From: Mycoplasmataceae bacterium
Lineage (GTDB): Bacteria > Bacillota_I > Bacilli_A > Mycoplasmatales > Mycoplasmoidaceae
Reading direction: 5' to 3'
Assembly (NCBI GenBank): GCA_029009155.1
Contig: JAQXJX010000016.1
Coordinates: 23,981 to 87,980, forward strand
DNA: 64,000 nucleotides
Position numbers and translations under genes: made by a program
Shown here: piece by piece, positions 33,686 to 43,709 of the stretch
Layout of the letters: every line of letters starts with the position of its first letter
How positions within the stretch are numbered: the first letter of the stretch is position 1
The notes under the pieces: generated by a model
The model's input: the letters and a program-made list of their open reading frames with translations, nothing else
Told to the model about the DNA's origin: nothing
Databases searched by the model: none

Positions 33686-34108
33686 ATGGAATTTTCAAGA
33701 ATAATTATTAAACCTTTACTTACTGAAAAAACTAACATTTTAAAATCAACTGAACCAAGACAATATGTTTTCGAAGTTGATCCAAAAGCAAGTAAACATC
33801 AAATTATTGAAGCTTTTATGGCAATTTATCAAATTGCACCAGCTAAAGTAAATACACAAGTTCGTAAACCAGCAAAAGTTAGAACTGGTACAATTCACCC
33901 AGGTTACACTAAGTTAACAAAAATTGCATACATTACTTTACCAGCAGGTAAGGCAATTGCAATTGATAGTGAATCAGCTCAAGAACTTGCAAAACAAGTT
34001 CAACAACCAGCTGCACCAGTTGCTGAAAAAGCACCAGCTAAAGGAACATTAAAAGAAGCTTCTAAAGAAACTGAAACTAAAAAAGAAGTCGAAAAACCAA
34101 CTAAATAA
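33686..34108 (+). CDS. rplW: 50S ribosomal protein L23, with C-terminal tail
   Basis: Core of about 100 residues: [17 protein letters not shown], then RKPAKVRTG near the rRNA contact. L23 lies at the tunnel exit and docks trigger factor and SRP. A tail of about 40 residues follows, with [19 protein letters not shown], rich in Lys, Ala and Glu. The same [10 protein letters not shown] appears in L29. The ATG at 33686 is chosen; 33677 (MHN added) is three codons upstream and nearer the SD GGAAAGG. 140 aa versus about 95-100 usual. Confidence 0.95.
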   Translation: MEFSRIIIKPLLTEKTNILKSTEPRQYVFEVDPKASKHQIIEAFMAIYQIAPAKVNTQVRKPAKVRTGTIHPGYTKLTKIAYITLPAGKAIAIDSESAQELAKQVQQPAAPVAEKAPAKGTLKEASKETETKKEVEKPTK

Positions 34109-34119
34109 TTGAGGTAAAT

Positions 34120-34962
34120 ATGGCTATTAAATATATTAAAGCACGCAGTAGCGGTAAAAGAACATCTGTTCTTATCGACTACAAAAAAGAATTAACAACT
34201 GATACTCCTTACAAACCATTAACTAAGATTTTACAAAACAAATCTGGTCGTGGTATGCATGGTTCTATCACTACACGTCACCAAGGTGGTCAACACCGTC
34301 GTTTCTATCGTTTAATTGACTTTAAACGTAATAAAGACAACATTGTAGCTACTGTAAAAACTATTGAATACGATCCAAATAGAACTGCATTTATTTCATT
34401 AGTAGTATATGCAGATGGTGAAAAACGTTACATCTTAGCTCCTAAGGATTTAAAAGTTGGAGATAAGATTGTATCAGCTCCAAATGCAGATATTAAAGTA
34501 GGTAACACTGCATGTTTAAAAAACATTCCTGAAGGTACATTTGTTCACAACATTGAAATGTATCCTAATCAAGGTGGACAATTAGTAAGATCTGCTGGTT
34601 CATCTGCACAAGTTTTAGGTAAAGATGAAACTGGTAATTTCACAGTTGTTAAATTATCAAGTGGTGAAGTTAGAAAATTCCCTAATGATGCAAGAGCTAC
34701 AATTGGTATTGTATCTAATGCAGACCATAATTTAGTAAACTTAGGTAAAGCAGGTAGAAGCCGTCACATGGGTATTCGTCCTACAGTTCGTGGTAGTGTT
34801 ATGAACCCTAATGATCACCCACACGGTGGTGGTGAAGGTCGTCAACCAATTGGTTATGATGCACCAAGAACTCCATGAGGTAAACGTCACATGGGTATTA
34901 AGACAAGAAGAAACAAAAAAGCTTCTACAGCATTAATTATGAGACGTCGTAATGGAAAATAG
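34120..34962 (+). CDS. rplB: 50S ribosomal protein L2
   Basis: A 280-residue protein, normal length. [19 protein letters not shown] and [21 protein letters not shown] sequences mark the core, including the conserved His by the peptidyl-transferase centre. TGA is Trp in RTPWGKRHMG. It is needed for subunit joining and peptidyl transfer. It is 11 bases after rplW and 13 before rpsS. Confidence 0.98.
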
Positions 34963-34975
34963 AAAGGTATAAAAT

Positions 34976-35281
34976 ATGTCAAGAAGTAGTAAAAAAGGTG
35001 CTTTTGTTGAACCATCTTTAATGAAGAAAGTAATGGCAATGAAAGATGCACCAAAAAAGAAAAATATTAAAACTTGAAGTCGTAAAAGTGCTATTTATCC
35101 AGAATTTGTTGGTTTAACATTTGAAGTACATAATGGTAAAGATTTTGTTCCAGTATTTGTTACAGATGATATGGTAGGTCACAAATTAGGTGAATTTGTA
35201 CCAACTCGTACTTTCAAACAACACTCATCAAACAACAAAGCTGCAGATGGTCAAGCTGCCGCTGCCGCTGGTTCTAAATAA
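34976..35281 (+). CDS. rpsS: 30S ribosomal protein S19
   Basis: A 101-residue protein: [16 protein letters not shown] at the start and [15 protein letters not shown] near the end match S19, a head protein near S13. The C-terminus has an added [18 protein letters not shown] tail of alanine codons. The gap to rplV is 11 bases with SD AAGGAGAA. Confidence 0.96.
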
Positions 35282-35292
35282 GGAGAATAAAT

Positions 35293-35787
35293 ATGAAAAC
35301 AACAGCAACTCAAAATAATATCCATGTTTCTTCTCAAAAAGCAAATTTAGTTTGTGATTTAGTTCGTGGTTTACCTGTAACTAAAGCTCTAGTAATTTTA
35401 GACAATACTCCAGCTAAAAGTGCAAAATTCATTAAGAAATTATTAAACCAAGCTATTGCTAATGCAACTAATAATCACTCTATGAATGCAGCTAACCTTT
35501 ATATTTATGCTATTACAGCAAATCAAGGTAAAACATTAAAGAGAATGTTACCTCGTGCTAAAGGAAGTAGCAATCAAATTCGTAAACGTTTCATTAACTT
35601 AGTTCTTACATTAAGTGATGATAAAAACCAAAAAGCTAAAGATTTATTACAAGTTAAAGCAAAAATTGCTAAACGTAACCAACACAAAAACCAAGTTAAT
35701 AAAGCAGCTACAGTTAAAAAAGCACAACCTGCTAAAAAACCTGCAAGCACTAAGATTAAAATTGCTAAAGAAGGAGCAAAGAAATAG
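35293..35787 (+). CDS. rplV: 50S ribosomal protein L22, long C-terminal tail
   Basis: Core of about 110 residues, including VRGLPVTKALVILDN and ILPRAKG-like LKRMLPRAKGSS, gives L22, whose hairpin lines the exit tunnel. A tail of about 55 residues, rich in Lys, Ala and Asn, follows; total 164. The tail is likely solvent-exposed near L23/L29. S3 starts two bases after the stop. Confidence 0.95.
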   Translation: MKTTATQNNIHVSSQKANLVCDLVRGLPVTKALVILDNTPAKSAKFIKKLLNQAIANATNNHSMNAANLYIYAITANQGKTLKRMLPRAKGSSNQIRKRFINLVLTLSDDKNQKAKDLLQVKAKIAKRNQHKNQVNKAATVKKAQPAKKPASTKIKIAKEGAKK

Positions 35788-35789
35788 TT

Positions 35790-36584
35790 ATGGGACAAAA
35801 AATTAATCCAAATGGATTTCGTTTTGGAGTAAATAAAAACTGACAATCTCGTTGAATTGCTAATAGTGATGCTCAAATGGCTGAATGATTAGTTCAAGAT
35901 GACAAGATTCGTAAAATGTTCTACAAAGACTACAAAAATAGTCAAATTGACCGTATTGAAATTGAAAGAACAGTTAAAACAATTGATTTATTCATTTACT
36001 GTGGTCAACCTGGTGTAATCATCGGAAAAGACGGAGAAAACATTAAAAAATTAACTCTTGCAATTAACAAAATTGTAGGTCGTCAAATTAAAGTTAATAT
36101 TAATGCTATCTTATATGAAAATGTAGCATGAAGTGCTAGAGTTATTGCTCGTGAAATTGCTGATGCAATTGAAAACCGTGTTTCATTTAGAAATGCTCAA
36201 AAAGCAGCAATTCGTAAAGTAATGGCTTCTAAAGCTTTAGGTATTAAAACTAATGTTTCAGGTCGTTTAGGTGGTGTTGAAATGGCTCGTGAAGAAGGAT
36301 ATTCAGAAGGTGTTATCCCAATGAATACAATTCGTAGTGACTTAGACTATGCAATTGAAGAAGCTCACACTACATATGGTATTATCGGATGTAAAGTTTG
36401 AATTAACCGTGGTGAAATTTTCAAAAAAGGTTTAAATAACCAAAACAAACCACAAAAACCTATGTTTGATCGTAACCGTAGCAACGGATTTAATAACCGT
36501 CGCCCAGCTAAAAATGCAAGACCAGCAGCTGCTAAAAGTACAACTACTAAACCAGTAGCTGAAAATAAGAAGGATGGTGAATAA
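35790..36584 (+). CDS. rpsC: 30S ribosomal protein S3
   Basis: A 264-residue protein. [18 protein letters not shown] starts it; the KH domain reads [15 protein letters not shown] and the C-domain [13 protein letters not shown] encodes several Trp. The last 45 residues form a basic, Asn/Ala-rich tail beyond the normal end. S3 lines the mRNA entry channel. L16 starts three bases later. Confidence 0.97.
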
Positions 36585-36586
36585 TT

Positions 36587-37009
36587 ATGATGCAACCAAA
36601 AAGAACAAAATATCGTAAACCACACCGTACTCGTTATGACGGTAAAGCTAAAGGTAACAAATATGTAGCTTTTGGTGAATATGGTTTAATGGCTACTGAA
36701 GGTAACTGAATTACTGATAAACAATTAGAATCTCTTCGTGTTGTTTTATCAAAAGCTATTGGAACAATTGGTAAAATTTGAATTCGTGTATTCCCACAAT
36801 TATCACTTACTCGTAAACCATTAGAAGTACGTATGGGTAGTGGTAAAGGTAACCCAGAAATGTGAGTAGCAGTTGTTAAAAAAGGAACAATTATTGCTGA
36901 AATCGCTGGTATCCCTGAAGCACAAATGAAAGATGCTTTACGTAAAGCTGGTAACAAGCTTAATGTAACTACTAAAATTGTAAAGAAAGGTGAAATCGCC
37001 CATGAATAA
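36587..37009 (+). CDS. rplP: 50S ribosomal protein L16
   Basis: A 140-residue protein: [19 protein letters not shown] and [17 protein letters not shown] identify L16, which contacts A-site tRNA and antibiotics such as avilamycin. Two ATGs stand at the start (36587, 36590). Its stop overlaps the L29 start. TGA is Trp in several places. Confidence 0.97.
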
Positions 37010-37427
37010 AGAAGTAGAACAATTAAAAACTAAATCTAACGAAGAAATTTGTGCATTAATTACACGTCTTAATTCACAATTATTAGAATCTCGTTTTAAA
37101 ATGGCAGCAGGTGAAATTGAAAAAACTCACTTACTTCGTCAAATTCGTACTACAATCGCTCAATGTATGTACATCTTAAATACAAGAGGTTATACAGTTA
37201 GTGTAGGTTCACATGGTATTTACCTAATTGAAAGAAAAGACAACAAAATTAATGATGTTACTGAAAAAGTTAGCAAATTAATTAATGATATGGTAAGCTC
37301 TGATAAAACTAGCAAAAAACCATCAAATGAAAAAGAAAAATCAGCACCAGCTAAAGGAACTTTAAAAGAAGCAACTAAAAAAGAACAAAAAACTGAAGCT
37401 ACTGCTGAAGTAAAGGAGAGTAAATAA
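37002..37427 (+). CDS. rpmC: 50S ribosomal protein L29, with long C-terminal tail
   Basis: Core of about 65 residues starting [17 protein letters not shown] and containing the two helices of L29. The total is 141, so the tail is as long as the core. It contains [19 protein letters not shown], nearly identical to the L23 tail motif. L29 sits beside L23 at the tunnel exit. The frame is open upstream (36990), but the start at 37002 overlaps the L16 stop in the usual way. S17 overlaps by one base. Confidence 0.93.
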   Translation: MNKEVEQLKTKSNEEICALITRLNSQLLESRFKMAAGEIEKTHLLRQIRTTIAQCMYILNTRGYTVSVGSHGIYLIERKDNKINDVTEKVSKLINDMVSSDKTSKKPSNEKEKSAPAKGTLKEATKKEQKTEATAEVKESK

Positions 37428-37726
37428 TGCCTAATACTAATGAAGTAAAAGTTGAAAAAGTTGAAGCAACTAATGAACGTAACCACCGTAAAACTTTTAA
37501 AGGTATCGTTACTTCAACAAAAATGAACAAAACTGTAACAGTTGATGTTCAACGTAAATTCTTACACCCACTTTATAAAAAACAAGTTATTTCTAACAAG
37601 AAATACCATGCTCGTGATGAAAAATCAATTTGCCATGTTGGTGATTTTGTAAGAATTGCTGAAACTCGCCCACTTAGTAAAACAGTTTGCTATTGTGTAG
37701 TAGAAGTTATTACTAAAGCTAAGTAA
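37427..37726 (+). CDS. rpsQ: 30S ribosomal protein S17
   Basis: A 99-residue protein: KTFKGIVTSTKMNKTVTVDV and VGDFVRIAETRPLSKT are S17 signatures. An N-terminal extension of about 20 residues precedes the core. It binds helix 11 of 16S rRNA. Its ATG overlaps the L29 stop as TAATG. Confidence 0.97.
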   Translation: MPNTNEVKVEKVEATNERNHRKTFKGIVTSTKMNKTVTVDVQRKFLHPLYKKQVISNKKYHARDEKSICHVGDFVRIAETRPLSKTVCYCVVEVITKAK

Positions 37727-37758
37727 TTTAAACAAAATTAATGAAAGGAAGATAAATT

Positions 37759-38127
37759 ATGATTCAATTTATGACACGCATGAATGTGGCAGATAACACA
37801 GGTGCAAGAGAAGTAGGTGTAATTAAGATTCTAGGTAACTCTCGTCAACGTTATGCTACAGTTGGTGATATTGTAAAAGTAAGTGTTAAAGATGCTAGCC
37901 CAACAGGTCAAGTTAAAAAAGGTCAAATGTCACTAGCAGTTATTGTTAGAGTACATAAAAATGTTCAACGTCCAAATGGTAACATTGTTTGCTTTGATGA
38001 CAACGCTTGTGTTTTAATCAAAGAAGATAAAACACCTAAGGGAACACGTATTTTTGGCCCAGTTGCTAGAGAACTTCGTGATAAAGGCTTTATGAAAATT
38101 ATTTCATTAGCTCAAGAAGTATTATAA
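37759..38127 (+). CDS. rplN: 50S ribosomal protein L14
   Basis: A 122-residue protein of normal length, starting [19 protein letters not shown] and with [18 protein letters not shown] at the end. L14 contacts 16S rRNA in bridge B5/B8 and is the binding site of RsfS. A 32-base gap with SD GAAAGGAAG separates it from S17. Confidence 0.98.
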   Translation: MIQFMTRMNVADNTGAREVGVIKILGNSRQRYATVGDIVKVSVKDASPTGQVKKGQMSLAVIVRVHKNVQRPNGNIVCFDDNACVLIKEDKTPKGTRIFGPVARELRDKGFMKIISLAQEVL

Positions 38128-38141
38128 GGAGAATAACCGAT

Positions 38142-38477
38142 ATGCAAAGAATTTGTAAAGGTGATTTAGTTCGCTTAATTTCTGGAAAAGAATCAACAAA
38201 GGAAGGTATAGTTTTAAGCGTAAGCAATAAACATGGTACTGCTATTGTTGAAGGATTAAATATTGTAAGACGTGCTCAAAAAGCTTCACCAGCTAATCAA
38301 AATAAAGGTGGCATTATTGCAAAAGAAGCTCCAATTAAATTATGTAAATTAGCTTTAGTTGTTTCTAAGGCTCCTCAAGGCATTAGTAAAGTTGCTTACA
38401 AAGTAAACAAAACAGGTACAAAAGTTAGAGTTGCTAAAAAAACTAATACTGAATTAGTAGCAGGAAAGAAGAAATAG
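38142..38477 (+). CDS. rplX: 50S ribosomal protein L24
   Basis: A 111-residue protein: ICKGDLVRLISGKESTKEG carries the KOW motif, and EGLNIVRRAQKAS fits L24. It is an early assembly initiator at the 5' end of 23S rRNA. SD GGAGAA is just upstream, and L5 starts three bases after the stop. Confidence 0.96.
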   Translation: MQRICKGDLVRLISGKESTKEGIVLSVSNKHGTAIVEGLNIVRRAQKASPANQNKGGIIAKEAPIKLCKLALVVSKAPQGISKVAYKVNKTGTKVRVAKKTNTELVAGKKK

Positions 38478-38480
38478 TTT

Positions 38481-39032
38481 ATGGAAAAAACAATCTCAAA
38501 AGCACAAAAATATCAAGCAAAAATTGTTGAAGCATTAAAACCACAATTTAACTATACAAACATTATGCAAACTCCTCGTTTAGAAAAAATTTGCATTAAT
38601 GCAGGTATTGGTGATGCTACTAATGACCCTAAATTATTAGAAGCTGCAGCTGCTGAATTAGAAGCAATCACTGGTCAAAAACCAGTATTAACAAGAGCTA
38701 AAAAAGCAATTGCTACATTTAAATTACGTGAAAACCAAGCTATTGGTGCTAAAGTAACATTACGTGGTGAAAAAATGTGAAACTTTGTTGAAAATTTAGT
38801 TAACATTGCTTTACCTCGTGTACGTGACTTCAAAGGTCTACCTTATAACTCATTTGACGGACAAGGTAACTATACAATCGGTATTAAAGAACAAATTATT
38901 TTCACTGAAATTAATTTTGATCAAATTAAAAGAGTACGTGGATTTAATGTTACATTTGTTACATCTACATCAAATAAAGATGAATCACGTGCATTATTAA
39001 AAGCAATTGGTTTACCAATTGTTACAAAATAG
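38481..39032 (+). CDS. rplE: 50S ribosomal protein L5
   Basis: A 183-residue protein: [33 protein letters not shown], and [20 protein letters not shown]. One TGA (KMWNFVE) is Trp. L5 binds 5S rRNA and contacts P-site tRNA. Normal length. Confidence 0.97.
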
Positions 39033-39051
39033 TTTAGGAAAGGAGAATTTT

Positions 39052-39237
39052 ATGGCTAAGAAATCATTAATTGCTAAACAAAAACGTACACCAAAATACG
39101 CTACAAGAAAATATAGTCGTTGTGCTCGTTGTGGAAGACCACACGCAGTAATAGGAAAATTTGGTTTATGTCGTATTTGCATGCGTGAACTTGCATACAA
39201 AGGTGCCATTCCAGGATTAAAAAAATCATCTTGATAA
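39052..39237 (+). CDS. rpsN: 30S ribosomal protein S14, zinc-binding type
   Basis: A 61-residue protein starting [16 protein letters not shown], with two zinc CxxC pairs: RCARCGRP and LCRICMRE. This is the short, C+ (zinc) form of S14. The last residue is Trp from TGA, followed by TAA. An SD AAAGGAGAA precedes the ATG at 39052, so the longer open frame from 39007 is not used. Confidence 0.96.
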
Positions 39238-39278
39238 TTTAGCTCAAGATTAATAATAAAAATAAAGGAGAAGAAAAT

Positions 39279-39668
39279 ATGAATGATCCAATCGCAGATT
39301 TAGTTGTAAGAATTAAAAATGCTAATAAAGCTCGCATTCCTAGTGTGTCTTTATCAGGTAGTAACTTAACAACATCAATAATTGATGTATTAAAAAAAGA
39401 AGGATACATCGCTCAATACAAAGTTGTTTCAACTAACAAAAAGAAAACAACAGTTATTGATTTAAAATACAAAAACTCTATACCAACAATCAATGGTATT
39501 AAACAAATTTCTAAACCTGGTTTACGTGTATACCAAGAATGTGCTAAATTACCAAAAGTTCTTAATGGATTAGGTACAGCTATTATCTCTACTAATAAAG
39601 GTATAATGACTGATAAAGAAGCTCGTCAAGCTAATTTAGGTGGCGAAGTACTAATTTACGTTTGATAA
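39279..39668 (+). CDS. rpsH: 30S ribosomal protein S8
   Basis: A 129-residue protein: MNDPIADLVVRIKNANKA at the start and GLGTAIISTNKGIMTDKEA at the end. It binds the central domain of 16S rRNA and, in other bacteria, represses the spc operon. The C-terminus ends VW, with TGA as Trp followed by TAA. Confidence 0.97.
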
Positions 39669-39682
39669 GGAAGGAATAGAAT

Positions 39683-40231
39683 ATGTCAAGAAAAGGTAAT
39701 AAGATATTAACAATTCCAAGTGGCGTAACAGTTAAAGTTGAAAATAACAAAGTTATGGTAAATGGACCAAAAGGTCAATTAGAAGTTCCATTTCCTAGTG
39801 TTATTTCAGTTGCAATTAATGGTAATGAAATTAAAGTTTCTCGTGCAAACGATGAAAAACAATCAAAAATGTTCCACGGTACAATTAACGCATTAATTCA
39901 TAATGCTTTAATTGGTACAAGTGAAGGTTACACAAAAGCTTTACACATCGAAGGTGTTGGTTATAAAGCAAGTGTAAATGGTGATAAATTCACTTTAGCT
40001 ATTGGTTTTAGCCATCCAGTAGTTTTCGATATTCCTAAAGGATTACATGTAGTTTGCAAAACTCCTACAGATGTAGAAATATCAGGACATGATAAAATTG
40101 TTGTAGGTGAATTTGCAGCTAATGTTCGTGCAGTTAGAAAACCTGAACCATATAATGGAAAAGGTATTATGTATGTTGGTGAACATATCATCCGTAAAGT
40201 TGGTAAAACTGCTGAAGGTAGCAAGAAATAA
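39683..40231 (+). CDS. rplF: 50S ribosomal protein L6
   Basis: A 182-residue protein of normal length: MSRKGNKILTIPSGV, a repeat of two similar domains, and VRAVRKPEPYNGKGIMYVG at the end. L6 is near the factor-binding site and the sarcin-ricin loop. It starts 14 bases after S8, with SD GGAAGGAA. Confidence 0.97.
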   Translation: MSRKGNKILTIPSGVTVKVENNKVMVNGPKGQLEVPFPSVISVAINGNEIKVSRANDEKQSKMFHGTINALIHNALIGTSEGYTKALHIEGVGYKASVNGDKFTLAIGFSHPVVFDIPKGLHVVCKTPTDVEISGHDKIVVGEFAANVRAVRKPEPYNGKGIMYVGEHIIRKVGKTAEGSKK

Positions 40232-40249
40232 TAGGAGCGAATTAGAGTT

Positions 40250-40609
40250 ATGAAAAGAATTAATTTTGATCGTAAACAACAAAGACAATTACGTCACAAA
40301 CGTATTACTAACACTTTAAAAGCGTGTGAAAATCAACGTCCACGTTTAGTAGTGTCTAAAACTGATCACCACATTTATGCCCAAGTTATTGATGATGCAA
40401 CAGGAAAAGTAATTGCAAGTAGTTCAACACTAACTTTAAAATTAAAAAATGATAACATTACTAATGCTAAAGTAGTTGGTCAAGATGTAGCTAAAAAAGC
40501 TTTAGCAAAAGATGTACAATTAGTTGCATTTGACCGTGGTGGTAACTTATACCATGGTAAAGTAAAAGCTTTAGCAGATGCTGCTAGAGAAGCAGGACTT
40601 AAATTCTAA
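40250..40609 (+). CDS. rplR: 50S ribosomal protein L18
   Basis: A 119-residue protein: RQLRHKRITNTLKACENQ, PRLVVSKTDHHIYAQVI, and VAFDRGGNLYHGKVKAL. It binds 5S rRNA. Normal length; S5 follows 22 bases later. Confidence 0.97.
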   Translation: MKRINFDRKQQRQLRHKRITNTLKACENQRPRLVVSKTDHHIYAQVIDDATGKVIASSSTLTLKLKNDNITNAKVVGQDVAKKALAKDVQLVAFDRGGNLYHGKVKALADAAREAGLKF

Positions 40610-40631
40610 TTAGGTAGAAAAGGACAGAAAT

Positions 40632-41318
40632 ATGTTAGATAACGAAAACAAAGTAGAAGCAACAGCTACAGTTGAAGAAAACAAAGCAACAACAGCTGCA
40701 CCAGCTAAAGAAAAAGAAGTAAAAGAAAGCAAGGATTCTAAACAACCAAATAACCGTCGTGCTGACCGTAGAGACAACAAACGTTCAACATCAAACAATA
40801 GAAGAAATGCTCCAGTTGATAATTTTGAAGAAAAAATTATTAAAATTAAACACATTTCTAAAACTACAAAAGGTGGAAGAAGAATGCGTTTCTCAGCTCT
40901 TGCAGTTATTGGTGACCACAATGGACGTGTAGGTTTTGGAATCGGTAAAGCTACAGAAGTTCCAAACGCAATTAAAAAAGCAATTAAGAATGCAAGAAAA
41001 AATATTATTACAGTTGCTATGAATAAACGTCACACAGTTTTCCATGAAGCAATTGGTCGTGCTGGAGCAAGTAAAGTTTTACTAAAACCAGCTCCAGAAG
41101 GTACTGGTATTATTGCTGGTGGTGTAATCCGTGCTGTAGTTGAATTAGCAGGTTTCAAGGATTTATATACAAAGAACTTAGGTTCAAACACTGCATTAAA
41201 CATGGTATTTGCTGTAATTGATGGTTTAAAGAGTCAATTAATCCCTGCAAAAGTTAAAGAAGCTAGAGCAATTGAATCATCAGAAGCAAAAGCTGCAACT
41301 AAAAAAGAGGATAAATAA
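40632..41318 (+). CDS. rpsE: 30S ribosomal protein S5, with N-terminal extension
   Basis: A 228-residue protein. A 55-residue N-terminal extension, rich in Ala/Glu/Lys/Asn ([15 protein letters not shown]), precedes the core, which begins around [36 protein letters not shown] and [18 protein letters not shown] are S5 hallmarks. S5 controls decoding accuracy and mRNA unwinding. The extension partly resembles the tail motif of L23 and L29. No L30 gene stands between S5 and L15. Confidence 0.95.
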   Translation: MLDNENKVEATATVEENKATTAAPAKEKEVKESKDSKQPNNRRADRRDNKRSTSNNRRNAPVDNFEEKIIKIKHISKTTKGGRRMRFSALAVIGDHNGRVGFGIGKATEVPNAIKKAIKNARKNIITVAMNKRHTVFHEAIGRAGASKVLLKPAPEGTGIIAGGVIRAVVELAGFKDLYTKNLGSNTALNMVFAVIDGLKSQLIPAKVKEARAIESSEAKAATKKEDK

Positions 41319-41320
41319 TT

Positions 41321-41848
41321 ATGGAATTAAACAATCTTAAATATACAAAAGGTGCAAGAGGACACAAAGTTCGTACTTACGGACGTGGTTTTAGCTCAGG
41401 ATTAGGTAAAACATCTGGTAAAGGTACAAAAGGTCAAAACAGTCGTAAATCTGGAAAAGTTCGTATTGGTTTTGAAGGTGGTCAAACTCCAATCTATCGT
41501 AAATTTCCAAAAGTTGGTTTCAATAGTTTTAACTTTAGAACAAACTTCCATGTAGTTAGTTTAGACAAAGTTGTAGCTAAGAATTTAACAGAAGTTAACC
41601 GTGAAACTTTATTAGCTGCAAAAATTATTACTAAACAAGATTTACCAATTAAATTAATTGGTACTAATAATCCAGATCTTAAAATGATTAAGATTAATGC
41701 AACTGTTAACAAAGCAAGTAAAGGTGCAATGGATTTAATTACTAAAGCTGGTGGTGAAGTTAAAATTGTTAAATTTGAAAAACAAGCTAAACCAGTAGTT
41801 GCTAGTAAAAAAACTACAGTTAAAAAAGTAGCTAAATCAGCTAAATAA
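41321..41848 (+). CDS. rplO: 50S ribosomal protein L15
   Basis: A 175-residue protein: GARGHKVRTYGRGFSSGLG, TSGKGTKGQNSRKSGKVR and GFEGGQTPIYRKFPKVGF are L15 signatures. A Lys/Ala/Val tail of about 25 residues is added. L15 is a late-stage 50S assembly protein. It is the last gene of this transcription unit; a terminator follows 20 bases later. Confidence 0.97.
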   Translation: MELNNLKYTKGARGHKVRTYGRGFSSGLGKTSGKGTKGQNSRKSGKVRIGFEGGQTPIYRKFPKVGFNSFNFRTNFHVVSLDKVVAKNLTEVNRETLLAAKIITKQDLPIKLIGTNNPDLKMIKINATVNKASKGAMDLITKAGGEVKIVKFEKQAKPVVASKKTTVKKVAKSAK

Positions 41849-41868
41849 TTAGAATTTAATTTAAGTTA

Positions 41869-41897
41869 ATAAGCACACAAGTTGTGCTTATTTTTTT
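41869..41897 (+). terminator. Terminator after rplO
   Basis: ATAAGCACA (41869-41877) / TGTGCTTAT (41883-41891), loop CAAGT, followed by seven T. It separates the S10-spc ribosomal genes from secY. Confidence 0.9.
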
Positions 41898-41931
41898 ATT
41901 ATCATTCTAAAAGTAATTGAAAATTATAAAT

Positions 41932-41937
41932 TATAAT
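41932..41937 (+). promoter_or_regulatory. Candidate -10 box for secY
   Basis: TATAAT about 60 bases before the secY ATG, directly after the rplO terminator. No convincing -35 element was found. Confidence 0.4.
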
Positions 41938-41996
41938 CATCTAATTAAGTGTTATTAATATAAAATTAATATACTATTTACTAAAATATTATTATT

Positions 41997-43709
41997 ATGG
42001 CTATAAAACCAGAAAACTTTAATCCAAGTGCTAATTACGCTTCTTTACATGATGCACTTGAAGCTAATAAAAAATGATATACAGATGTATGTCAATATTT
42101 TAAACAAACATTTCATGAACAAATGAGTCAACCAGATTTAACTGAAATTCAAAAATCTCATTTGTTTGATCACTACCAAATTAATTTGTCTAATGCTAGA
42201 AATGAATATAAAATTAACAAAACTAATATTAAAAATCATTTTAAAGCAATTAAAGCTAAATTCGTTTCAACTAAACAAGCTAAAACATTGTCATCAATGG
42301 CGACACGTCACAGTGCTTTTAGAAATTTTCTATCAATTATCACTAATAAATCGGTAATTGCTGGAATTTGTTTTACTATATTCCTTTTAGTTTTATTCCA
42401 TGCAGTATCAATTATTACTATTCCTGGAATTTCTGTTCCAAGTAGTTATAGTGATAAAAATAGTTTTGCCCAAATGCTTAACTTGTTAGCTGGTGGTGGT
42501 TTAACTAGAATGTCAATATTTGCTGTTGGTGTAGGACCTTACATTACAAGTCAAATTATTGTTCAACTTTTATCAAGTGATTTAGTTCCTCCATTATCAA
42601 GATTAGCTAAACAAGGTGAAAGAGGAAAAAGAAAATTAGAAGTTCTTACAAGAACATTAACTCTTCCTTTTGCCTTAATTCAAGCTTATGCTGTTATGGC
42701 TTTGATTTTAAGCTTTAACAACCAATCAGGTTCATCTGATACATTTAGTATCTTTGGTCATACATCAATTGGTGATATGAGTGCTGGTGAAATATTCTCA
42801 ATGATGATGATTTTAACAGGTGGTACATATATGACTATCTTCATGGGCGATATGATCACTAAACGTGGTGTTGGTAATGGTATTACTGTAATCATCTTGG
42901 CTGGTATTTTAGCTAACTTATTCGGAAACTTCCAATCTGTTTTCCAACACATTGCTAGTTTAATTTCTCCAACTCAATCAGCATTCTGATTAACTGTTGT
43001 GCTAACATGTGCAATTTACATGATTTTCTATTTACTTGTATTGTTAGTAATTACTTTCTTCAATAATTGCATTAGAAAAATTCCAGTTCAACAAACAGGT
43101 CAAGGTTTAACTACTGAAGTTAAGAATTTACCATATTTACCAATTAAGTTTAATGCTGCCGGTGTTATTCCAGTAATTTTTGCAAGTAGTATTATGACAA
43201 TTCCAAGTACTATTGCACAATTTCTAAGTGAAGGTGAAGGAAAATGAGTAATTCAAAATTACTTCACTCTTGAATCATGATTAGGTGTATGAATTTACTT
43301 TGTTTTAGTAATTTTATTTACATTCTTCTATTCTTATGTTCAAATTAACCCTAGTCAATTAGCGGAAAACTTTGAAAAATCAGGTAAGTTTATTCCTGGT
43401 GTTAAATCTGGAGAAGATACAGAAAGACACATTACAAAAGTATTAAACAGAATTAACTGATTAGGTGGGCCATTCTTAGCAGTTGTTGCAATTTTACCTT
43501 ATGTTGTTAGTTTAATTACTAAAATTCCAAGTGGTTTAGCAATTGGTGGTACTGGTATTATCATTATTGTTAGTGCAGCTACAGAAATTTGGAATTCAAT
43601 TAAGTCAGCTGCAACAAATAGTGGATATACTATTACAAAAACAAAAATTCAAGCTAACTACTATGATGAGCAAGCTACAAATACAGATAAAGTGGAGGAA
43701 TTATGATAA
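41997..43709 (+). CDS. secY: Preprotein translocase subunit SecY with a long N-terminal extension
   Basis: A 570-residue protein, about 130 residues longer than usual. TM1 starts near residue 118 ([20 protein letters not shown]); typical SecY has only about 20 residues there. The core has [15 protein letters not shown] and the C-terminal segment [11 protein letters not shown]. The extension is soluble, charged and largely helical. It forms the protein-export channel with SecE/SecG. Several TGA are Trp and the last codon before TAA is one. It has its own start region after a terminator and overlaps adk by seven bases. Confidence 0.94.
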
